Below, one piece after another: positions 32,563-42,599 of a stretch of 64,000 nucleotides of DNA. Positions within the stretch are counted from its first letter, which is position 1. The number at the start of each line of letters is the position of its first letter. The stretch is from the NCBI RefSeq assembly GCF_027579695.1, contig NC_083577.1, positions 33,982,698 to 34,046,697 on the forward strand, in the 5' to 3' direction. Source of the stretch: Neoarius graeffei (Eukaryota > Chordata > Actinopteri > Siluriformes > Ariidae). The notes under the pieces are model-generated. The model saw only the letters and a program-made list of their open reading frames with translations. It ran no database searches and was not told the origin of the DNA. The translations under genes and the position numbers were made by a program.

Positions 32563-34194
32563 CAGTGCCTTGAAAAAGTGTTCATACCCCTTGAACTTTT
32601 TCACATTTTTCCACCTTACAACCACGAACTTAAAAGTTTTTTATTGAGATTTTATGTGATAGACCAACACAGAGTAGCACATAATTGTGAAGTGAAACGA
32701 AAATGATAAATGGTCTTCAAAATTTTAAACAAATAACAATCTGAAAAATGTGATGTGCATTAGTATTCAACCCCCCTGCGCCAATACTTTGTAGAGCCAC
32801 CTTTTGCTGCAATTACAGCTGCAAGTCTTTTGTGGTATGTCTCTACCAGCTTTGCACATCTAGACACTGAAATTTTTGCCCATTCTTCTTTGCAAAATAG
32901 CTCAAACTCAGTCAGATTGGATGGAGAGCGTCTGTGAACAGCAATTTTCAAGTCTTGCTACAGATGCTCAATGGGATTTAGGTCTGGACTTTGACTGGGC
33001 CATTCTAACACATGAATATTCTTTGATCTAAACCATTCCATTGTAGCTCTGGCTGTATGTTTAGGGTCATTGTCTTGCTGGAAGGTGAATCTCCTTCCCA
33101 GTCTCAAGTCTTTTGCAGCCTCCAACAGGTTTTCTTCCAGGATTGCCTTGTATTTAGCTCCATCCATCTTCCCATCAACTCTGACCAGCTTCCCTGTCCC
33201 TGCTGAAGAAAAGCATCCCCATAGCATGATGCTGCCACCACCATGTTTCACAGTGGGGATGGTGTGTGCAGGGTGATGAGCAGTGTTAGTTTTCCGCCAC
33301 ACATAGCGCTTTGCATTTAGGCCAAAAAGTTCAACTTTGGTCTCATCTGACCAAAGCACCTTCTTCCACATGTTTGCTGTGTCCCCTACATGGCTTCTGT
33401 CAAACTGCAAATGGGACTTCTTATGCCTGTCTTTCAACAATGGTTTTCTTCTTGCCACTCTTCCAAAAAGGCCAGATTTGTGGAGTGTACGACTTATAGT
33501 TGTCCTGTGCACAGATTCTCCCACCTGAGCTGTGGATTTCTGCAGCTCCTCCAGAGTGATCATGGGCCTCTTGGCTGCTTCTCTGACCAGTGCTCTCCTT
33601 GCTCACTCTGTCAGTTTAGGTGGACAGCCATATCTTGGTAGGTTTGCAGTTGTGCCATACTTTTTTCCATTTTTGAATGATGGATTGAACAGTGCTTCTT
33701 GAGTTGTTCAGAGCTTGGGATATTTTTTTAGAACCTAACCCTGCTTTAAACTTCTCCAGAACTTTATCCCTGACCTGTCTGGTGAGTTCTTTGGTCTTCA
33801 TGATGCTGTTTGTTCTTCAGTGTTCTCTAACAAACTACTGAGGCCTTCACAGAACAAGTGTATTTATGCTGAGAGTAAATTACACACAGTAGGACTCTAT
33901 TAACTAATAATTAGTTACTAATTAGATGACTTCTGAAGGCAATTGATTGCACTGGATTGTATTTAGAGGTATCAGAGTCCAGGGGGCTGAATACTAATGC
34001 ACACCACATTTTTCAGATTTTTATTTGTTTAAAGTTTTGAAGACCATTTATCATTTTTGTTTCACTTCACAATTATGTGCTACTCTGTGTTGGTCTATCA
34101 CATAAAATCTCAATAAAAAACTTTTAAGTTCGTGGTTGTAAGGTGGAAAAATGTGAAAACGTTCAAGGGGTATGAATACTTTTTCAAGGCACTG
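32563..34194 (-). mobile_element. Tc1-like transposon, whole ends, transposase slightly broken
   Basis: CACTGCCTTGAAAAAGT-type inverted ends continue for about 210 bp on each side with few differences, flanked by TA (32561-32562, 34195-34196). The transposase runs minus strand from ATG 33801 to about 32763. It has the helix-turn-helix start (KISQALNNSRSTVQSII), the first Asp in [12 protein letters not shown], the second in [10 protein letters not shown] and the Glu in [10 protein letters not shown]. Lesions are a frameshift near 33610 and TAG in place of Trp right after PIEHL (about 32957). TRIM copy 1 flank (14870) is the empty site, so it entered after the duplication. Confidence 0.93.
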
Positions 34195-34514
34195 TATGCT
34201 GTTAATCTTGGATGAAATGTTTTAGTTGTGTGTGTGTGTGAGTGAGTGAAACTGTGCAGTGGAGCAGAGTTCAAGCTGTAAATTTCCTTCCGCCAGCAGT
34301 TTATGGTTTTGCAAAGATCAGATGGATTTGTATGTTAATCCTGCATTAGGTGATGATTCACAAGTTCAAATCAATTCTGAGTGAAATAAAATTACTTTAT
34401 TCATACTGATATTAAACATTGTTAATCTGCATAATTGGACAATTAAAACATGCACAAATAAATACATCTGTAATCTGTGAAACATTTAACAGTTGAAATG
34501 TTAGTGGACAGTTA

Positions 34515-35683
34515 CAGTGTCTTGCAAAAGTATTCATCCCCCTTGGTGTTTGTCCTGTTTTGTTGCATTACAAGTTGGAATTAAAATGGATTTTTGAGGG
34601 GTTAGCACCATTTGATTTACACAGTATGCGTACAACTTTAAAGGTGAACATTTTTTATTATTATTTTTTTTATTGTGACACAAACAATTAAGATGGAAAA
34701 AAAACAAACAGAAATCTGGAGTGTGCATAGCTATTCACCCCCTTTTGTATGAAACCCCTAAATAAGAGCTGGTCCAATCAATTCACTTCATAAGTCACAT
34801 AATTAGTTTATTAAGCTCCACCTGTGTGCAATCAAAATGTCACATGATCTGTCACATAATGTCTGTATAAATCAACCTGTTCTGGAAGGACCCTGACTCT
34901 GCAACACTACTAAGCAAGCAACATGAAAACCAAGGAGCCTCCAAACAGGTCAGAAACAAAGTTGTGAAGAAGTATGGCTCAAGGTTGGGTTATAAAGAAT
35001 ATCCCATACTTTGAATATCCCACGGAGCGCCATTAAATCCAGTATAGCAAAATGGAAAGAAAATGGCACCACTACAAACCTGACAAGAGAAGGCTGCCCA
35101 CCAAAACTCACAGACCGGGCAAGGAGGACATTAATCAGAGGTGCAACAAAGACACCAAAGTTAACACTGAAGGAGCTGCAAAGGCCCACAACGAAGATGG
35201 GAGTATCTGTCCATAGGACCACTTTAAGCCGTACACTCCACAGAGCTGGGCTTTATGGAAGAGTGGACAGAAAAAAAGTCATTGCTTAAGAAAACACATT
35301 TGGAGTTTGCCCAACAGCATGTGGCAGACTCTCCAAACACATGGAAAAAGATTCTCTGGTCAAATGAGACTAAAATTGAACTTTTTGGCCATCATGGGAA
35401 ATGCCATGTGTGGCGCAAACCCAACACCCTGAGAACACCATTCCTACAGTGAAGCATGGTGGTGGCAGCATCATGCTATGGGGATATTTTTCATCTGCAG
35501 CAACAGGAAAGCTGGTCAGAACTGAAGGAAAGATGGATGGCACTAAATACAGGGCAATTCCAGAGGAAAACCTGTTTGAGTTAGCCAGAGGTTTGAGACT
35601 GGGATGAAGGCTCACGTTCCAGCAGGACAATGACCCTAAACATACTGCTAAAGCTACACTGGAGTGGTTTAAAGGGAAACATT
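34515..35683 (+). mobile_element. Tc1-like transposon, second family, right part missing
   Basis: Left end cagtgtcttgcaaaagtatt after TA. Transposase blocks on the plus strand: [54 protein letters not shown] and [10 protein letters not shown] in several frames, so it has multiple frameshifts. It stops at 35683, where a mariner-like element begins, and its right end does not reappear beyond that element. Confidence 0.88.
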
Positions 35684-35685
35684 TA

Positions 35686-37284
35686 CAACCCGATTCCAAT
35701 AAAATTGGAACAAAGTACAAATTGTAAATATAAACGGAATGCAATAATTTACAAATCTCAAAAACTGATGTTGTATTCACAATAGAACATAGACAAAATA
35801 TCAAATGTTGAAAGTGAGACATTTTGAAATTTCATGCCAAATATTGGCTCATTTTAAATTTCATGACAGCAACACATCTCAAAAAAGTTGGGACAGGGGC
35901 AAAAAGATGCTGGAAAAGTTAAAGGTACAAAAAAGGAACAGCTGGAGGACCAAACTGCAACTCATTAGGTCAATTGGCAATAGGTCATTAACATGACTGG
36001 GTATAAAAAGAGCATCTTGGAGTGGCAGCGGCTCTCAGAAGTAAAGATGGGAAGAGGATCACCAATCCCCCTAATTCTGTGCCGACAAATAGTGGCGCAA
36101 TATCAGAAAGGAGTTCGACTGTAAAATTGCAAAGAGTTTGAACATATCATCATCTACAGTGCATAATATCAAAAGATTCAGAGAATCTGGAAGAATCTCT
36201 GTGCGTAAGGGTCAAGGCCAGAAAACCATACTGGGTGCCCATGATCTTCGGGCCCTTAGATGGCACTGCATCACATACAGGCATGCTTCTGTATTGGAAA
36301 TCACAAAATGGGCTCAGGAATATTTCCAGAGAACATTATCTGTGAACACAATTCACCATGCCATCCGCCGTTGCCAGCTAAAACTCTATAGTTCAAAGAA
36401 GAAGCCGTATCTAAACATGATCCAGAAGCGCAGACATCTTCTCTGGGCCAAGTCTCATTTAAAATGGACTGTGGCAAAGTGGAAAACTGTTCTGTGGCCA
36501 GATGAATCAAAATTTGAAGTTCTTTATGGAAATCAGGGACTCCGTGTCATTTGGACTAAAGAGGAGAAGGACGACCCAAGTTGTTATCAGCGCTCACTTC
36601 AGAAGCCTGCATCTCTGATGGTATGGGGTTGCATTAGTGCGTGTGGCATGGGCAACTTACACATCTGGAAAGACACCATCAATGCTGAAAGGTATATCCA
36701 GGTTCTAGAGCAACATATGCTCCCATCCAGATGACGTCTCTTTCAGGGAAGACCTTGCATTTTCCAACATGACAATGCCAAACCACATACTGCATCAATT
36801 ACAGCATCATGGCTGTGTAGAAGAAGGGTCCGGGTACTGAACTGGCCAGCCTGCAGTCCAGATCTTTCACCCATAGAAAACATTTGGTGCATCATAAAAC
36901 GGAAGATACGACAAAAAAGACCTAAGACAGTTGAGCAACTAGAATCCTACATTAGACAAGAATGGGTGAACATTCCTATCCCTAAACTTGAGCAACTTGT
37001 CTCCTCAGTCCCCAGACGTTTACAGACTGTTGTAAAGAGAAAAGGGGATGTCTCACAGTGGTAAACAAGGCCTTGTCCCAACTTTTTCGAGATGTGTTGT
37101 TGTCATGAAATTTAAAATCACCTAATTTTTCTCTTTAAATGATACATTTTCTCAGTTTAAACATTTGATATGTCATCTATGTTCTATTCTGAATAAAATA
37201 TGGAATTTTGAAACTTCCACATCATTGCATTCCGTTTTTATTTACAATTTGTACTTTGTCCCAACTTTTTTGGAATCGGGGTTG
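35686..37284 (+). mobile_element. Mariner/Tc1-like transposon, nearly whole
   Basis: Ends CAACCCGATTCCAATAAAAT and, inverted, CAACCCCGATTCCAAAAAAG, flanked by TA. Transposase frame 36138-36734 continues after one TGA (36732-36734) to about 37061, with DDE blocks LWPDESKFEV, FQHDNAKPHTA and CSPDLSPIENIW and the end RKGDVSQW. The N-terminal helix-turn-helix (about 36100-36200) is in a neighbouring frame, so one more lesion lies there. Younger than the family copy at 27727-30113. Confidence 0.9.
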
Positions 37285-37286
37285 TA

Positions 37287-40200
37287 TGACGTGCTCTCTC
37301 CTCAGGTACACCCAATTGCCAGGTACACCCAATCAGGCATGTGCACCCCATTACTCAGAACACCTGTCAATCAGACCTGCAAAAAACAGGAAGACAGAGA
37401 GGAACGGGAAACAGCACACAGCCAGACCCTAGCATAGGAGGCCGCCACACCCCCCTCCTTAAAAATGGGGTTCCACCCCAGACCAGAAACACCCCTCACT
37501 ACAGTTCAACTAAACAGTTAAACTTGATGGCTTTAATTATCCTTGAAAATATACCAATATTGTTAACATAAGCTAACAGTGTTATCATCTACTAAGCACA
37601 AAACTGACCTGACACTCACTGACGCCACCATCCACCATGTTTGAGTACCTTTGCCACCACACCCCAACCTCAGCAACCTGGTACCAGTGGGAAGCAATTT
37701 AAGAGGGAGAAGAGAAGGGACAAGGACACAAGCAACATAACAGACAAAATGACAGTGAATCAGACAGTTAACAAGGAGCTCTGGACAATGCGTCCGCCAC
37801 CACATTTTCAGAGCCCTTGATGTACAGTATGTCTAACCAGTATGACTGCAGCATTAGCGACCAATGCATCAGTCTCTGATTAGGACATTGTATTAAATTG
37901 AGAAATGTTAAAAGATTATGGTCCGTGTAGACCACTACAGGCACAACCCCAGAGCCCACATAGACCTCAAAATGCCTCAGCGCCCACAACAGGGCCAGTG
38001 CTTCCTTTTCAATGGTGGCATAATTCAGCTGGTAAGAATTAAATTTCTTTGAAAAGAAGCTCACTGGTTTCTCCACACCCAAATCATCAGCTTGCAGGAG
38101 GACACCACCCACCCCAACGTGGCTGGCATCCACCTGCAAGGAGAATGACCGGTCAAACTGTGGTGCTGCTAGAACAGGAGCTCCACACAACAGTGTCTTT
38201 ATAGTGTCAAAAGCCTGCTGGCAAACAGAAGACCAAACAAAACTAACTTTGCCTTTTAACAAGTCAGTCAGTGGAGCAACTACCTCAGAAAAATTCCTGC
38301 AGAAACATCTGTAGTAGCCCACTAGCCCCAGAAAATGCATAAGTTCTTTTTTTTGTTACAGGCACTGCATACTGTGCAATGGCTTTAACTTTTTCCTCAA
38401 CTGGACGAATGATACCCTGCCCGACCACCTGACCTAGATATGTCACCGTCGCCCTAGCAAACTCACACTTTGCGAGGTTGATGGTGAGACGCGCCTCAGC
38501 CAAGTGACAGAACAGAGCCCGGATACGTTCCAGATGAGAAGACCAAGTATCAGAAACCACCACTACATCATCCAAGTACACTGTACAGCCTTCTAGGTCT
38601 CCCAGTATGTTGGTCATAAGCCGCTGGAATGTTGCCGGTGCGTTACACAACCCGAACGACATAACGTTATAGGAATATAATCCAGCTGGTGTAATAAACA
38701 ATGAAATTTCCCATGCTTGCGGGGTCAGTGGGACTTGCCAATACTCCTTCAGTAGATCAAACTTACTCACGTACTTGGCAAAACCCACCTGATCGACACA
38801 ATCCTCCATGTGAGGCAACGGGAAAGCATCAGGTTTTGTTAATGCGTTTACCTTGCGGTAATCAGTACAAAACCTCAGTGTGTTATCAGATTTAGGAACT
38901 GTAAGACAGGGCAAAGCCCAACTGGATGAGGATGGCACTGCAATCCCATGTTCCAACATGTACTTTATTTCATCATCCAAATACTTGTGCTTGTCAGAAC
39001 TAACACGGTAAAACCGCTGTCTGACCGGCGTGGCATCACCCACATCAATGTCATGCTCAATAATGTGTGTTTGCGTAGGGACGTCGCTGAACAAACAGGC
39101 GAACTCTCCAATTAATTCAGCCAAATCAGTCTGTTCAGATGCCAACAAGTGGGCCAACAAAACATCCAGCTTACGCAACATTTCTGAATTTTTCAAACAA
39201 CCTTGTAATACAGCGGAATCAGGACAAGGCAACCCATCCTCCAATTCAGATGCCACAACCTGCGGGGCAGAGACAACAGACACTCTCGCCACAGGACATG
39301 CCAGAAAAACATCTTCTGGAGAAGACTTCACTTCAGAAAGACCAGACACACGACAGTAATAGGGCTTCAACAAATTTACATGATAAAGCTGAGTTGCCTT
39401 TCTGCAATCAGGGGTAGCTATGATATAATTTAGCTCAGACACTCTTTTCAAGACTTTGTGCGGGCCAGTGTACTTAGCCTGGAAGGGCGAGCTGACAATA
39501 GGCAATAAGGCCAATACCTGGTCTCCCTCACTAAACACATGGCGCTCAGCACGGTGGTCAAACAATGTTTTCATTTTACCCTGTGCAGATGACAGATTTT
39601 TCTTTGCCAGTTTCGCAGCCACATACAGTCTATGTCTGAATCCATTAACATAATCAATAAGGTTTTTTGGTGGTTCTGTTTTGAAAATAATTTGTGACAT
39701 AGCGCGTGTTACCATTAACGCACACTGTAACATCAGTGCACGGGCTGACTCTGGTCACTTACGTGTGTCTGCAACGCGCTCAAACAAAGAAAAAAACGTC
39801 TCAGGCTCCCTCTCGCTAAATTTAGGCAACAATCTCAAATTGCCCAAAATATCAAAACAATCAGCAGGCACCGGTGACAGGCCTTCCAGGTCATCAGAAT
39901 CATCAACACCCAATTTGCCACTACGTATTAGATCCAGCTTGCACTGCTGCAGAGACAACCTCGCTTGTTCAGTCTGTTGGCGTATCTTCTCAACCTCCAA
40001 CTGCTTCCCAAGCTCAGCTTCATACTTAACCTTATCATGCTGTAACTGCAACATCATAAGTTCTTTTTGTTGCTCGAATGTTAAATTACTGGATGTCAAA
40101 ACTGGCAGAGACAACCCAGTAGTAACAACTGAGCCAACTGGTTGTTCCTGGCTCGGCCCAAGAATTTTCATCTCCTGCAGATTAGCCTCAAGGATGGCTT

Positions 40201-42008
40201 TTACATTGTCTTTAAAGTGCCATTCCACCATTGGATGTATTTTTCTGGCATGAAATACAATATATTTTATGACAACATGACTAGACAGAGAAATCTTTTA
40301 GCTTCAAAATGATATATCAAACATAATTTTTTGACAACGACAAGTATATTAATTTTGCGACCAAAGTCACCTACCCTTTTAATTTCCGCGCGGTAGTGAA
40401 ACGTGATGTCATCGGCAGGTTCCCTTTCTTGTGTACCATGTCACGTGTGACATGGCACAGATTATCAGCAATGGCAGATAGAACGCGATTGTCAGCTTCG
40501 GAAAAGAAGCGAAGGAAAATAGCAAGTGATGCCCAAAGGAGACGGTCGATGGTGAATATCGGCACAGCAATCGACAAGTGGAAATCGCGTTCTATCCGCC
40601 ATTGCTGATAATCTGTGCCACGTCACACGTGACGTGGTACACAAGAAGGGGAACCTGCTGATGACATCACGTTTCACTACCGCGCGGAAATTAAAAGGGT
40701 AGGTGACTTTGGTTGCAAAATTAATATACTTGTCGTTGTCAAAAAATTATGTTTGATATATCATTTTGAAGCTAAAAGATTTCTCTGTCTAGTCATGTTG
40801 TCATAAAATATATTGTATTTTATGCCAAAGAATACATCCAATGGTGGAATGGCACTTTAAGGCGTTTATCCGAGATCTCAATATTGTAGTTCTCTGCTAT
40901 TTTCAGCAGCTGCTCTTTTGTAAGTGTGTTCAGTAAGTTCTCCAATGGAGACTTAATAAATTCGGCAATTTTGGCCATCTTAACCAAACGAGAATAAATA
41001 ATAATATTGACTCAAGCTCTCTCAAATCAGGTGCAGACGACACTAGTGAGCGCACCTCCCCTCTAACTGTAACTACAGACCAAACTTACCTATCAATCAA
41101 CTCAACCTAGTCTTCATGCAGTTCCAATATGGTGGGTATTTATGCACTAGATACCGACAGCGCAAAAAGGTGACAATATTACAATCTCCCTTTGCAGCTA
41201 CGGCTGTGCCCCTGAGCAATGCTCCAACCATGTTTACTGCAACACTACCAAAAAAACAAACCTGACGAACCCAAAGGGATTACACCGCTTTGCCTATCAG
41301 GGGATTGCACTCACAAAACACAAAAAAGTCTACACAAAAATTAACACTACTACCCGGCACCACTATAATTAAATTAACAAACCAAGAACCGAGAAACTTA
41401 CCGAATCTCCCCTGTCGCACAGCAAAACCTAACCACTCAAGGCTGCATGCTTCTCACTAAACAGCGATGACGTCAATTCATTCACACATTACCACGCCAT
41501 TCACAAATTTCGAATTATTATAACACGGGTTACAAGCTCCCAATTTGTTAGACAGGCTAGAACAGACGAGCCCCCAATTTGTCATGACCCGGCTCGTTGG
41601 CCAAGACAAAAGACGGGGGAGATGTGCAAACATTTGAAAATAACAATTTATTTAACCCAAAATAACACAAATGTCTACTTTATGTATATAAAGTCAGTGG
41701 TATCAGTATGTTTGTTGTTGGATGATTGTGAATTGTTGAGTGCAGGATGTTGTAAGGTGCAAAACTAAAAGACAAAAACAAGGCCAAAGCCAACACAAAC
41801 AAAAGACATGGTGTCGGGAAGACAAGGAGAGAGAGAAACGGGAACCTGCAGCAGCCATTTTATGACATGCTATCTCCTCAGGTACACCCAATCAGGCAGG
41901 TGCACCCCATTACTCAGAACACCTGTCAATCAGACCTGCAAAAAACAGGGAGACAGAGAGGAACAGGAAACAGCACACAGCCAGGCCCTAGCATAGGAGG
42001 CCGTCACA
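37287..42008 (-). mobile_element. Gypsy LTR retrotransposon fossil, Gmr1-like order of parts
   Basis: LTR sequence lies at 37287-37447 and 41580-42008 (TGTCATGACC ... CCGTCACA). Next to the right LTR, on the minus strand, tgggggctcgtct (about 41564-41576) looks like a primer-binding site for tRNA-Pro. Parts on the minus strand: gag-like (39755-40231), an integrase C-terminal-like stretch (about 39350-39650), protease/reverse transcriptase (about 38300-39250, with the YLDDV active-site motif) and RNase H (37768-38340). Integrase-like sequence before reverse transcriptase is the order of Gmr1-type Gypsy elements of fish. The copy is broken in several places and carries a TTAA-flanked foldback element (40216-40856). 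It entered unit B after the TRIM duplication. Confidence 0.85.
40216..40856. mobile_element. Foldback element with about 270-bp arms and TTAA flanks
   Basis: AGTGCCATTCCACCATTGG ends with long arms (about 40216-40491 and 40586-40856) that are near-perfect inverted copies; TTAA at 40212-40215 and 40857-40860. The central 95 bp plus the inner arm encode MADRTRLSASEKKRRKIASD from ATG 40471, continuing basic (RRRSMVNIGTAIDKW). TTAA fits piggyBac or Kolobok superfamilies. It sits inside the Gypsy fossil. Confidence 0.85.
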
Positions 42009-42301
42009 AGGGTAAATTAAGCTTTCGTTTCCTGTGAAGCTATTCATGCAAAGAAAAGTTGAGTTGTCTTCAGTTCTTCATAACCATGCACCTCACACTG
42101 TTAAATGTCTTTACCGGGGTATCAATATTCTACTGCAGAATTCAAGCCAAGTTGAATCAAGGTAAGTTTTTTGTTTTGTTTCCTTTTTTTAATTTTTATT
42201 TTAACTTATTGTACTTCCAGTGTGAAATGAGAATCAAGTCACATAACTGTAACCATTATACAGCATGATACTATGCAATTGGTAGGTTAGTAATAACAAC
42301 A

Positions 42302-42306
42302 ACAAC

Positions 42307-42358
<52 letters not shown>
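42302..42358 (+). repeat. (AAT)n microsatellite
   Basis: Follows the last block shared with unit A, which has a shorter (AAT)n at 15629-15657 in the same place. Confidence 0.95.
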
Positions 42359-42599
42359 TTGGGAGTCTACAAGCTCTGATATAATAATTTGTCAGGACTC
42401 TGATAATCTTGAAGTGAAACTGGTTATTTGGAAACCTGCAGATGTTCTCCAGTCACAGCATTCGGTAACAGCTGGGGCACAGGTCCCTACTGAACTCAGT
42501 AGCTGTTACATAAATACTTCTCTAATCAGTCCAAAAGTCAAGGACAGACAACTAAGTCATAAAAAAATATAAACAAATATTATTCACACTGCTTCTGCA

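Larger units (their letters stand above)
23485..42275 (+). repeat. Segmental duplication, unit B (TRIM copy 2 with flanks)
   Basis: Counterpart of 9054-15600, expanded almost three-fold by insertions. Matching blocks, in order, include exon 1 (23600), the intron 2 SINE (26130), exons 3-5, the SPRY exon (30240), the flank at 34205-34480 and the block at 42010-42275. The last block is joined to the rest only when the 34515-42008 insertions are skipped. Confidence 0.85.

Noticed and set aside
39030-40253. Plus-strand frames of 109-190 codons
   Set aside because: Antisense to the Gypsy fossil's gag- and pol-like parts; no domain of their own.
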